Source: Lunularia cruciata
Taxonomy: Eukaryota > Streptophyta > Marchantiopsida > Lunulariales > Lunulariaceae
Assembly (NCBI GenBank): GCA_948567375.1
Contig: OX419761.1
Span: 37,548,243-37,612,242, forward strand
Direction of reading: 5' to 3'
Length of the DNA: 64,000 bases
Positions 37,330 through 48,060 of the stretch are shown piece after piece (positions within the stretch are counted from its first letter, which is position 1; every line of letters starts with the position of its first letter). The notes beneath the pieces are model-generated. The model saw only the letters and a program-made list of their open reading frames with translations. It made no database searches and had not been told where the DNA came from. The translations under genes and the position numbers were made by a program.

Positions 37330-38260
37330 GGGATGGCGTGATAGAGTAGCAACCATGACGGCAATGCAAGAGGTTATTTTTGTTATGCAACAAAAAATTG
37401 AACACCTTACTTGATTGTTGGATGAACAAGAGCTTTGATGATAAGAGCACGTAGAGAGAGTACCAGTTTGAAAAGGAGAAGATGGAATCCAATTCTCCAA
37501 ACCTAAGGTATTTGAAGGCTAGAATCTCGCGGGTGTAGTGGAGAATTTTGTGTTTAATTGTGAATGTTACTGTGAAGCTACTAATCTACAAGATGAACAA
37601 AAATATATTCTCTTGGCTTCTAGTGAATTGGATGGAGTAGCAAAGCTATGGTGGAGATTTTGAGTGGAACAAGCTGAAAGACAATTGTTGCACCAATCTT
37701 GACATAAGAAAAATTGAAGAGTGCAATAATTAATCAGTTCCAAGCTATAAATACCACACAAGCTGCACGTGATAGGTTGGTAGAGTTTGAATAGATTAGC
37801 TTTGTAAGAAATAACATCACGTAATTCTAGAACACCATCATGCAAATTCTAGATATCTTGGAAGGTGAAGCTATGGATCAATTTGTGAGGGGCTTGAAGT
37901 CAAAACCAAATTAGAAATAACTATGCAAGAGCCACAACACTTGGAAGAAGCCATACGGTTGGCCTAAGTTTTGATTCCTTGGTGCAACAACTTGGTCTCG
38001 ACCTCAACCTCCATAAAACCTACCAATACACTACGTACTAGTGGAGGAGCTGGCACTAATGAAGATTGATGCCATTGAACAAGACCACTTAGCATTATAG
38101 ATAGAGAAAAAATGTGACAAAATGGGGGTTGTTTTTATTATCTCCAATTATGACATCATATCGCTGAATGTTCACTCAAGAATGAGATCCCAAATGGAGT
38201 TTGTGGAGCAAAATGATCAAGGAAACAAGGAATTCCAATAGGAGATTTTGAGCCGCCTAT
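37330..38260 (+). pseudogene. Chromovirus gag relic
   Basis: In pieces: FVFNCECYC, QDEQKYILLASSELDGVAKLWW and QFVRGLKSK can be read across several frames between 37500 and 37910, typical of Ty3/gypsy gag (helical capsid with the A-x-x-W-W stretch). The knuckle area near 38130-38170 is decayed. It is not translatable. Confidence 0.6.
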
Positions 38261-38358
38261 TGGGAGCTTGATTAGTTCCAATGAGATTGAAAGTTCAGCC
38301 TATGCAAGTTTACTTCACTTGTAAGGTATGATATCTAATTGGGGTTATAGGATTTTGG

Positions 38359-38620
38359 TTGATTTTGGTTGATTTTGGAAGTTCAAAGAATTGCATGTCT
38401 ATGCAAGTACTAAAGGAATTGGGTATTCCAATTAAGTTAATAATTAGAAGTAAATTGATGATGGCAGATGGTAAAAAGGGTTCTGCATTCAATACCTTGC
38501 ATCTTGTTGCCTTAAGGGATTGGAAAAGAGTATTTGGATTATATGAGGTTAGTAGTGGCACCTTTACACTATGATGTCATTCTAGTACTACCTTGGCTTG
38601 AACATCATAAGGTTCAATTG
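38359..38620 (+). pseudogene. Chromovirus aspartic protease relic
   Basis: The open stretch reads ILVDFGSSKNCMS followed by a LMMADGKKG-type segment, the fold of the retropepsin in Ty3/gypsy Pol. The active-site D-S/T-G is D-F-G, so catalysis should be lost. A small duplication of TTTTGGTTGA sits at the start. Confidence 0.7.
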
Positions 38621-38725
38621 GATTGAAACCGATGACAGATTCAAGTACAACACCAGGGTAAGAATTTCCGATTAGGTTGTTTGGCACCTCTGAGTAAGAC
38701 ACCTAAAAATAGTCAATCCCAAGAT

Positions 38726-38905
38726 GTGAAGTTTTTTAAGAAGTTAGCCATAGAGCAAGCCTTGAAGGATGATAAGTCCCAGGATGGGAATTTTACCAAA
38801 AAAATAGCCATGGAGCAAGCTTTGAAGAAAGATGAGTACCTAGATGAGAAGTTTGTTAGTGAAGCAGCCATAGAGCAAGCTTTGAAGGAAGATAAGTCTA
38901 TTTTT
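38726..38905 (+). repeat. Three 60 bp in-frame repeats between protease and RT
   Basis: Three consecutive 60 bp units (38726-38785, 38786-38845, 38846-38905) encode 20-residue repeats with the shared core A-I/M-E-Q-A-L-K-x-D. They differ at scattered positions but keep frame and length. They lie in an open stretch of 139 codons (38681-39100) that ends in the QIVQEFVDVF start of the RT region. They are likely a helical spacer. Confidence 0.85.
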
Positions 38906-38979
38906 ACGATGTGTATCAAACAGATTGCACAAGGACAATATGAGGAGGGCCAAGAGCCTCATCAAGCAATGGTTGATCA

Positions 38980-39640
38980 AATAGTTCAGGAGTTTGTGGA
39001 TGTGTTTGTTTTTGGATGCTCTATTGAAGGGATTACCCTTCAATCATGGTATGCACTCAAGATTGAGTTATTGCCAAGGAGTACTCCAATGAGTAGATAA
39101 TCTATCAACTCTCACCAAAAGAGTTGGAAGAGTTGCAAATAACACTTAAGGAGTTGTTAGAGAAGGACTTCATACGACATAATACCTCCCCTTGGGGAGC
39201 ACCGGTACTATTTGTTCAAAAAAGAGATGGATGACTTCATTTTTGTATTGATTATTGTAGGTTCAATAAGCAAACAATGAAGAATGCATATCCTTTGCCT
39301 CAGATTGATGAGTTGCTTGATTGAGTGGAGCACTATACTTTTCCAAGTTGGATCTTTGCAAAAATTATTAGCAAATCTCCATTGATAGGGAGGATATGCA
39401 AAAGACTACCTTTCACACGAGGTATGGGCATTTTCAGTGGAGAGTTCTACCTTTTGGGCTCACTAATGCTCCAACAATCTTCATGGATCAAATGCATCGG
39501 GAACTGGATGGACTATTGGATTGAAAAATGGTGGTGTTCTTGGATGATATCTTAATCTATAGCAAGATAGAGGTAAAACATGTGAATCATGTGCAAGAAG
39601 TCCTAAGATGACTACGACAATAGAAATTTTACTATAAGAA
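38980..39640 (+). pseudogene. Chromovirus reverse transcriptase relic
   Basis: Frames joined by eye give EFVDVF, FCIDYCRFNKQTMKN, AYPLPQIDELLD, YGHFQWRVLPFGLTNAPTIF and FLDDILIYS (catalytic DD at 39543-39548). The catalytic aspartates are intact, unlike gypsy element 1, but stops (near 39230 and 39323) and frameshifts interrupt the chain. Confidence 0.85.
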
Positions 39641-39879
39641 GTCAAAATGTGCGTTTTGGGTAAAGGAAGTTACCTTCTTGGGTCACAAGATCTCATCAAA
39701 GGGGGTCAAGATGGAAGAGGAGAAAATCAAGTCCATTATTGATTGGTCTACTCAAAAGGATGATATAGAAGTACGGGCATTTAATGGATTGGCCAAATTT
39801 TACTAACGGTTCATCTATTATTATGCTCATGTAGCTGCACCATTGACTGGCCTCTTGGAGAAGAACTTGACCTTTTAGT

Positions 39880-40330
39880 GGACCACCAAGTGCAAAGAAG
39901 CATTCTAGAAGTTGAAACATATGGTGTCTTCAAGGCCCATTCTCCAATCATATGATCCTCAACAACCATATGTGGTTGACTTTGATGCTTCAAACTTTGC
40001 AATTGGAGCCACATTGCAACAAGAATTCCCGAATGGACTACATCCTATTGCCTTAGTGTCTTGCATAATAAATACAATTGAAATATATTACTTTGCTTGA
40101 GATCGAGAACAACTTGTAATGATATATGCCACTAAGGTATGGAGGCATTATCTCTTGGGAAAACAAGTGATCATGCAAATTGATCACAAACCATTTTTAC
40201 AGACCTTACACTTGGAACACACGAAGAGTCAACATCATCGATGGGAGAAACAACTCCAATTTTTTGACATCAAACTTGAGTACAAACCAAGTCAGTTTCA
40301 TGTCATCATTGATGTTCTATAATGACGACT
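39880..40330 (+). pseudogene. Chromovirus RNase H relic
   Basis: SRPILQSYDPQQPYVVDFDA, SNFAIGATLQQ, REQLVMIYATKVWRHYLLG and IDHKPFLQTLHLEH give the RNase H order with its acidic residues. One stop near 40098 breaks an otherwise continuous frame. Confidence 0.85.
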
Positions 40331-40334
40331 TGAT

Positions 40335-41560
40335 TTGAACTCTCTTCTTCTCATCAAGGCAGCAATTATGACGGTGTCAATTGACTCCAAGGTCCAAAAT
40401 GAATTTTGGTCAGCTCTACAACAAGATCCCTTCTTCCAAATGGTATATGGTCATCTTACAGCATGCAACAAGGAGTACAATACTTTCTCCTTCAAGAAAG
40501 GCCTTCTATTTCATGAGTATTGGATCTATGTTCCAACCAAAGGTGATCTTCAACTTGTGCACCTTCAAGAAGCCCATGATTTATCCATAGCTGGTCATAT
40601 GGGTGTAGAAAAGACCTTAGGTACCCTCCAATGCCAATGGTGGTGGCCCAACATGACACAAGAAGTTCAAAAGTTTGTCCAATCATGTGAGAGCTACCAA
40701 TGTAACAAGGCCAAAAACTAGAGCCAAGTGTACTCCTTCAAACACTCCTCATTCCATCCACTCAATGGGAACACGTGAGCTTGGATCTCATCACATCCTT
40801 TCCCAAGACAAAGCAAGGACACATAACAATCATGGTGTTTGTGGATAAGCTTAGTAAGCAAATACACTTGGCACCAACCTTTGATACCGTGGATGCTCCA
40901 ACCTTAGCGCAAATCTACTTTGAAAATATCTTCAAGCATCATGGGATGTGACATATACTCATCTCCGACTGTGATCCTTGATTCATTAGGAAGTTTTGGC
41001 AAGAACTCTTCCAAATACTCGGCACCAAGCTTGTTTTGTCCACGGCCTATCATCCTCAAATTGATGGTCAAACCAAATGTGAAAATTGTACCTTGGAGGA
41101 TACATTGCATGCTTTCATCAATGTCTACTATACCAATTGGGATCAATGTCTTGTAGCTACAAAATTTACCTACAATAATTTTAAACAAGTAAGCACCGGA
41201 TTTTCTCACTTCTTTCTCAATTTTGGCCAAGATCCGCTTGTTCCAGATTCTCTTATTGCTCCTTTTCCATCTCAGGTCCCTCATAATTCAACCTTCTTGA
41301 CCACCATATCTCAATCTCTCTAACAAGCCAAATCTCACCTCCTTGTTGCTCAAAATAATCAAAAATAATATGCGGACCACCATCATCATGATCTCACCTT
41401 TGAAGTCAATGATAAAATCATGCTATCATTTAGTAACCTACCCCTCCTACTTGATACCCAAGTTTGTGAAATCCCCCCTAATTGGATAAGACCCTTTGAT
41501 TCACCCAAATCATCTCTCTTATTGCTTATTGCCTTGCCTTACCTTATCATATGCACATCC
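40335..41560 (+). pseudogene. Chromovirus integrase relic
   Basis: Zinc domain: LSIAGHMGVEKTLG, WWPNMTQEV and the Cys pair in SCESYQCNKAK (to 40721). Core: WEHVSLDLITS, IMVFVDKLSKQIH, LSTAYHPQIDGQTK and ATKFTYNN (to about 41320). Stops near 40722, 40950 and 41324. It inserts element DNA into the genome in live relatives. Confidence 0.85.
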
Positions 41561-41659
41561 ACCCTATCTTTCACATTTTTAAGTTGATACCCTTTGTTCC
41601 TAACCCATCTTCTTTTCCCTCTCATGTCCAACCTCCTCTTCCTCCCATCCCTATCCATG

Positions 41660-41830
41660 ATCATGAGTACAAAGTTGATTGTATCCTTGCACGTCGCCAC
41701 ATTCAATAAGGACGTTGACAACATATGGAGTACAAGGTCCTTTGGAAAGGGTACCCTCTTCATGATATCACATGGGAACCTCTTTCTCACCTCTTGAATG
41801 CAAAAATGGCCATCCAAGAGTTTGAAGCTT
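41660..41830 (+). pseudogene. Chromodomain of nested gypsy element
   Basis: EYKVDCILARRHIQ, two stops, then EYKVLWKGYPLHDITWEP and a final helix MAIQEFE. The aromatic cage-type Y/W positions and the W-K-G-Y and T-W-E-P signatures are those of chromodomains fused to integrase in chromoviruses, which steer integration to histone-marked chromatin. Two in-frame stops inactivate it. Confidence 0.85.
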
Positions 41831-41857
41831 CAATGGCAACGAGGACATCACTAATTA

Positions 41858-41870
41858 GCGGTGGGGGGAA
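41858..41870 (+). other. Polypurine tract of nested chromovirus
   Basis: GCGGTGGGGGGAA lies two bases before the TGTAACAATATGG start of the 3' LTR. Confidence 0.7.
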
Positions 41871-41872
41871 TA

Positions 41873-42132
41873 TGTAACAATATGGAGTTTAGCAACGTAG
41901 TTAGTAGGGCTAATAGAGTAGAGAATAAGCCAAATTAGCCTAGAATATTACAGAATTATTTAGGAAGCTTCTTGGGAAGCTTCCTAACTAGCTTAACTTG
42001 CACCCCAAGTAAGTAGTTTTTAGAAGAAAGTTTCTACAAGCTTCCAACTAGCTTAGCTTGCATGCCAAGTAAACACCTTCTAGAAGGAAACTTCTTGAGA
42101 AACTTTAGGGTTAACTTGGCTTGCACCCTAAT
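41873..42132 (+). repeat. Truncated 3' LTR of nested chromovirus
   Basis: Matches the first 260 bp of the 5' LTR, ending at GCTTGCACCCTAA. The last 170 bp of the LTR are missing and copia coding sequence follows at once. Confidence 0.85.
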
Positions 42133-45060
42133 AGGTGTGGAAATTGAAGAATGTTAGGTATGTTCTAGGCTTGAAGAGGAATCTAATCTCAATTGGGAAA
42201 CTTGATAGTGAAGGGTATGTCACAACCTTTGTAGGTGGTTCATGGAAAATCCCCAAAGGCATTATGGTGGTTGCATGGGGAAACAAGTTGCGGACTCTCT
42301 ACTTGACAAACAACACCAAGTACACGGTGGCACTTGGAGACACAATATCAAATGGTACTCTTTGGCATTGCAGGCTTGAGCATATGAGTGAAAAGGGCAT
42401 GAAGGTGATGATGAAGAAGGACAAGCTACCAAATTTGAAAACCTTTGATGTAGGTTTTTGTGAAGATTGCATATTTGAGAAACAAGAAAAAGGTTAGTTT
42501 CTTGAAGAGTGGAATAGCACATAGGATAGGGAAGCTAGAGCTTGTACACACAAATGTGTGTACAAGCTTCTCTAGTTGCATCTCTTGGGGGTTCAAAATT
42601 TTATGTCACCTTCATAAATGACTCAACTAGGAAGGTTTGGGTATATTTCTTGAAGCACAAATTAGAGGTATTTGCCACTTTCAAGAAGTGGAAAAGCTTG
42701 GTTGAAAATAAATTGGGTGCAAAGCTAAAGCCACTAAAATCTAACAATGGTGGTGAGTATGACAATTGTGAGTTCAAGGAATTTTTTGCAGTACATGGAA
42801 TTAAAATGGAGAAGACCTTACCAAGCACACCATAGTAGAATGGAGTGGATGAGCACATGAATTGAACTCTAAATGAAAGAGCTAATATCATGAGGATCCA
42901 TGTTAGTCTTTCCAAGGTGTTTTGGACTGAAGCAATCAACATTGTATCATACTTGATCAACAGTGGTCCATCAGTTCCCTTAGACCATAAGTTGATTGAA
43001 TTGGAGTGGATAGGAAAACAGATGAGTTTGTTGTACTTGAAAGTCTTTGGGTGTGTCTCTAACGTGCATGTCAATGCAAGGAAAAGGACAAGTTAGATGC
43101 AAAGTCTAGGAAGTCTTTCTTTATTGGATATGGTGTAGATTAATTTGGGTATAAGTTTTGGGATGTAGAAAATAAGAAAATCATCAAAATCAAAGATGTG
43201 ATATTCAATGAGTGTCTTCTTTACAAGGATAGAAACACTCTGGATTTTGATAGTGTAGATGAGCAGAGCAAAGGAAGCAATAAATTTGAGTTGCAAAAGA
43301 TAACAAAAGAAGAGGTTATTGTAAGGGGTTCATGAAAACTGAAAGCTCAGAAACTACTCTACCACAACCTCAACCATGTGCATCGCAGTTGATTAGATCT
43401 ACAAGAATCACAAGACCACCAACAATGTATTCTCTCTCTACATTACTTGTTATTGATAGATGGAGGTGAACTTGAATGTTATGAAGAATTTATGCAAAAT
43501 GAAGACTCAATGAAGTGGGAGGTCATGAAGGATGAGATGAGGTAATCGGATAAAAATTCAAACTTGGGAGTTCAGCTTACTACCAAAAGGCAAGAAGGCA
43601 TTACATAACAAGTGGGTCTACAAGGTAAAAAAGTAACACAATGGTAGCAAACGATACAAGGCAAGGTTAGATGTGAAAGAATTCCAACAAAAGGAGGGGA
43701 TTTATTACACTGAGATTCTTTCACCGGTGGTCAAGCACTCAACAATTAGAGTGGTTCTCAATATAGTGGCAGCAGAAGACTTGTATTTGGAGCAAATGGA
43801 TGTCACTATTTCTTTTCTACATGGTGAGATTGATGAAGACATCTATGTACAACAACCTGTTAGCTTTGCAATCATTAGCAACAAGAGCTTGGTGTGCAAG
43901 TTGCAATAAAGGCTATATGGTTTGAAATATGCACCAGGTTTATGGTACAAGAAATTTGACAAGTTCAGATTCATGATCAATAATAGATTCACAAGATGTC
44001 ACAAGAACCATTGTTGTTACCTCAAAAACTCTTGATAATAGTTTTATTATCTTACTTCTATATGTTGATGACATGGTGATAGCTGGACCAAGCATAGAGG
44101 TTGAAGCATAGAGGTTGACAGATGGAAGAAAAAATATCAAGAGAGTTTGCAAATAAATACATGGGTGCAGCAAAGCAAAGATTTGGGCTGAAGATTGAAA
44201 GGGACAAGGTGGCTAGAACACTTAAGCTTGCTCAAGGTAGCTACATTGGAAAGGTGCTTAAAAGGTTCAACATGAAAAATGCAAATACTATGAAGACACC
44301 TTTGGTAAGTCCCGTTAAGCTATCAAAGGAATAGTTGCCCAAAAATGATGAAGAGTTGAAGGATATGTTAAAGGTACAGTATGCTTCAGTTGTAGGCAGC
44401 CTAATATATACAATGATATGTACTAGACCAAATATTGCACATGCAGTGGGAGTTGTGAGCATGTACATGGCCAATCCGGGAAGACAACATTGGGAGGTTT
44501 TCAAATGGATTTTTAGATATTCTGAAAGGTACCAAGGGTATAGGTTTTTGTTACAATAGAGATAACCACATAGTACAAGGTTTTGTGTATGCCGTACTAG
44601 GAGGTGATATGGATACTAGAGGAAGCACCACAAGTATGTTTATACTATAGGTAGTACAACAATGAGTTGGTTCTCACCGTTGCAAAAATTTGTTGCTTTG
44701 TCCTCAATTGAGACATAATATGTTGCAATTACAGAAGCTAGAAAGGAGATGATTTGGTTATAGAACCTTCTAAAGGAGCTAGGCAGAGAGCAAAATTATA
44801 GTCTTTTATTCTCATACAATCAAAATGTCATTCACTTAGCAAAGAATCTAATGTACCATGCTCAAATGAAACACATACAATTGAGATATAGTTTCAAAGA
44901 ATCTAATGTTCCATGCTAGAATGAACATAAACAGTTGAGATATAATTTCATATGGGAGTTACTTGAAAGAATCAAGGTGCCAAGAACTCTACTGATATGT
45001 TGGCAAAGATTGTCACTTCCAATAAGTTAAGGCCATGTATAGTATCAATTGGCTTCCGAT
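42133..45060 (+). pseudogene. Copia pol relic (pre-integrase to RNase H)
   Basis: GAG-pre-integrase: LKNVRYVLGLKRNLISIGKL and LWHCRLEHMSEKGMK (42135-42497). Integrase: KFYVTFINDSTRKVWVYFLK, LKSNNGGEYDNCEFKEFF and FHVSL..VFWTEAIN (to 43100). RT: YYTEILSPVVKHSTIRVVL, LEQMDVTISFLHGEIDEDIY and LLLYVDDMVIAG (YVDD at 44061-44072). A connection/RNase H-like end carries YASVVGSLIYTMICTRP and decayed later motifs. Frames are broken by about a dozen stops or shifts. The catalytic YVDD is intact. Confidence 0.9.
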
Positions 45061-45169
45061 GATAACTAGACAGTAAGGCTGCATAGAGTATGTAGCTCAA
45101 GCAAGGGAAGTTTATTATCCTTTTTTGAAAATATACAATCAAGAAGTCTCAATCTCCAAGTGAGAGAGT

Positions 45170-45690
45170 TGTTGGGTTATGGAGCCCGATCTGTCCAATT
45201 TAATCCATTTGTGATGTTGAGATCTATGGTTCAGATCATCCATGAGATATATTGTCTAGGGCTAAGTTAGGTATTTGACAATCCAAGATATGGGGGTGAC
45301 GGTGTGAGTGTGTTTTCTTGTTCTTCTTTGTGCAACTATAGAAGGTACCCTTTGCGACCTGCCAAGTGAGGTTTATGATGGGTTGAATAAAGGTGTGCTT
45401 GTGAAAAAATAATCAATGCAACGTCTAGTAACTGTGAATTGCATGAAACTAACCAAGGTCTGATTGTGATCAGACGATCATGAAACTGGTTAGGTGAGGT
45501 CTGATTTTGATCATACACACAGTAGTAGAAAATCAAGAGAAGTGCGGATCAAGATAAACACAAGTATCAATTTCCAATAAGAAAATCAAGAGAAGTGCGT
45601 ATCAAGATAAACACAAGTACCAATTTCCAAGTAGTCTGATTGTGATCAGACTAGTATGAAACTGGTTAAGTGAGGTTTGATTATCCATGG
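45170..45690 (+). repeat. Truncated, internally duplicated 3' LTR of copia element
   Basis: It starts TGTTGGG after a weak purine stretch (AAGTGAGAGAG). It matches the first part of the 5' LTR, then contains two units of a GAAAATCAAGAGAAGTGCG .. ACACAAGTA block and repeated TCTGATT.TGATCAGAC blocks. It breaks off near 45690 into the 27658-like boundary repeat. Confidence 0.8.
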
Positions 45691-45699
45691 TCGTAGGTT

Positions 45700-45830
45700 T
45701 CGCGGATGAGGATGAAACACAAACGGCTCTGATAATGTTTATTTGGTCTTGAGAATGTGTACTCGCTTAAAGCGTATGCATATAACATTGGTGCATGAAA
45801 GAGCTCAACTTGCATCGGGACATATTGTGA
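45700..45830. repeat. Boundary repeat, possible start of third duplication unit
   Basis: Matches 27658-27765 with one extra internal piece (about 25 bp around CGTATGCATATAACATTGG). After GGACAT the similarity to the left edge of copy 2 stops, so only the edge of a third unit would remain. Confidence 0.65.
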
Positions 45831-46249
45831 CAGTTAAGGGTAAGGAAGAACTGGCCATGGCTTACCATTTGAATAACGTCCGTAAGATCATGATGAGCTC
45901 AATCCTGTTGCAATTCTGTGTGAATTCGTCAACCACCTTGGTCAACATGAGATGAAACCTCGTACAACAAACAGACGATATTTCCGCACCCGGGTCTGAA
46001 AAGTGAGGATTGTTTGGAGAAATTTTAGAATGTCCTGATGCTTCTCCATGGAACAGGATACCATGAATTGATTGATAAGAGGTAACAGCAAAGGAAGAGA
46101 TAGTTTTGCAATCCGTGCAACAACAAAATCCTGAGACCCCCACACTCACAGTTCTTTGGATCAGAAAATGAATGTTAGCAAGATCACTAACTGTGAGAGC
46201 TCTGCGACCAAGAATTTCCCGGAGTAATGGTAGTACACAGAATACAGTA
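45831..46249 (-). other. Unrecognised minus-strand open frames
   Basis: Overlapping minus-strand frames cover 45862-46260 and 45942-46145. The second reads DFVVARIAKLSLPLLLPLIN and KFLQTILTFQTRVRKYRLFV, which looks protein-like. No family was recognised. It abuts the tandem repeat at 46250, which may have copied part of the same gene. Confidence 0.3.
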
Positions 46250-46735
46250 GTACGAATCATAATGATTGCTCATATTTTAGTCTCTGCACAACACACCACG
46301 CTAGGACACCGAAAAGTTACTACAAGACACGGATCCTACAGGTAAACTTCTAGTAGAATTAGCGGCAGGGGCCAACCAATCTCATATCGTAAGGCGGTAT
46401 TTCCGATTATTTCAACTGGTGAATTCTATAGAAATTGAAGTTCTAAAAGATCCTGAAGTTCCTTGCATCTAACCCGCTCACCTCATCTAGTAGTACCAAT
46501 AATCATGATTGCTCAGATTTTAGTCTCTGCACAACACACCACGCTAGAACACCGAAAAGTTACGACACGAAAGGGATCTTACAGGTAAACAGTTAATAGA
46601 ATCAGCGGCAGGGCCCTACCAATCTCAAATCGTAAGGCAGTATTTACGGTTATTTCAACTGGTGAATTCTATAGAAATCGAAGCTTTATAAGATCCTGAA
46701 GTCTCTTGCATCTAACCCATTCACCTAACTGCTGA
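46250..46735. repeat. Two-unit tandem repeat, period 243 bp
   Basis: ATGATTGCTCA.ATTTTAGT ... TCTTGCATCTAACCC occurs at 46250-46492 and 46493-46735, with scattered differences (for example GGCAGGGGCC versus GGCAGGGCCC). It may duplicate an exon of the neighbouring minus-strand relic, since each unit can be read as TALR.EIG..LPLILL on the minus strand. Confidence 0.85.
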
Positions 46736-48060
46736 ATTACTTCAGCAACAACACACGACTTGGAAGACTCTTGCACTCAACCTTTACAGAAAATAACTAT
46801 ATTTCGTAAGCTTTAGTAACCTCGTTCATCCGAACTGAAGTTAGGTTGGTTCAATGGTTATGCGGAGGGTTTGGGCGTTGTAGCAAATGACTTTAATTCG
46901 AGTGTCTGTACCTTCGAATTCGGGTTCCTCCGGAGCTATTCAATTCTAATTTAATAATGGTGGCTCTTGAGAACAAATGCGTCTGTTCAATTTCTCCAAC
47001 CAGTTGTATTCCATTAGCAATATTGCAAATTACCAGAGCTGGAAAATCAGGAGTCGTTCGCAAGACGCTTTTTAGGGGCGGTCAGGTACCAGTTTTGCGC
47101 AATGGAGTGGGCTCAATTGTATTGATGATGGTTGTACCAAACATCCTATCTAGGCCATCCCTGACTCCCAAGATATCTATGCTCTGCACCTGGAAATTTG
47201 AGGTGTATCTTTTGTAGTTTACAAGTAGGTCGTCGTCGCATGATTGGTCTGCAAGCAGCAGTGAAAGTTGCTTTCAGGTTCTGAGCTCCTATAGAAGATG
47301 TGCTTTGTTCATGTGACTCTTGAGAAACATAATTTTTACTTCGGCACACAAGGACCTCAATGATTTCATTTCGAAAATAGTGCTAGACGGAAAGAGATAA
47401 ACCTTGTTCTGTCTAGGCCATGGTGGAACACATTGTGAACAATCTGTTCCATCGAGCAGATTATTAAGCCGAGGTTTGATGGAGTGGTTCGGGTCACCTG
47501 AGCTCAACCAGGTACCCTCACATATGTCTTCCAAGAATTGATTCCCAGTGTCAAGGGTGAACTCTGTCAGTAAGATCAGTCAATACGTACAGTGATTGAC
47601 CGAGTGGCCGTCTATAGTGAACGGAATGCTGGTAGGGAGATCTCACCTTATCCAGCTCTGCTGACTCTTGAGCTCTAAAGGTCCTCTATATTATTTTGTT
47701 GCATGAGAAAATGCTGGTGTTTGCAGATTCGAAGCTGTTGGGCATGCATTCTCACCAGCGTACAGGTGAAGGTGAAGTTTGGCTACTACTTTCTTTCGTC
47801 ATGGGACATTTGACCAGGAATTTTAAATTGCAGGTCTTCTTAACTTGGGCATTAAGTAAGCTGCTTAACTTGGGCATTCAGTGAGCTGCAAGCCATGTGA
47901 AAGAGACTTTTGTGTCCTGGAAAGCCATGACGCTGGATTGTCCGGGTCATGCGAATTGGCACTTGCTTCAGCAAAGACGACAACTGATGACAGGTCCAAG
48001 GAACAAAGGAATTCTGAAGATACTTCCCTGTGAAGTGCAATCTCCCACCTCCTCTCTCAT
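46736..48060. other. Unrecognised stretch
   Basis: Short open frames (46957-47217 plus, 47289-47534 minus, 47696-47884 plus) without recognisable motifs. A short direct repeat with the core GCTTAACTTGGGCATT is seen near 47835-47880. Probably decayed gene or transposon sequence. Confidence 0.4.

Larger units (their letters stand above)
36652..42132 (+). mobile_element. Nested Ty3/gypsy chromovirus
   Basis: 5' LTR 36652-37083, primer site near 37085, gag, protease, RT, RNase H, integrase and chromodomain in order, polypurine tract at 41858-41870, then a 3' LTR of which only the first 260 bp remain (41873-42132). Stops and frameshifts occur in all domains. The left junction lies in copia gag and the right junction meets copia pre-integrase directly. 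The two flanks are not contiguous copia sequence. Confidence 0.9.
35626..45690 (+). mobile_element. Ty1/copia LTR retrotransposon hosting a nested gypsy element
   Basis: It is bounded by two related LTRs (35626-36252 and 45170-about 45690), with a primer binding site after the first. The order is gag, insert, GAG-pre-integrase, integrase, RT, RNase H, as in Ty1/copia. A chromovirus (36652-42132) sits in gag. The coding part that should lie between gag and pre-integrase (zinc knuckle and protease) is missing, so a deletion accompanied or followed the insertion. Many stops are present. The 3' LTR is truncated and contains internal duplications. Confidence 0.9.

Noticed and set aside
46852..46925. 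tRNA-like sequence (D-arm-like GGTTCAATGGTTA and T-loop-like TTCGAAT)
   Set aside because: The T-stem does not pair and no acceptor stem was found. At most a tRNA-derived SINE remnant, not supportable.
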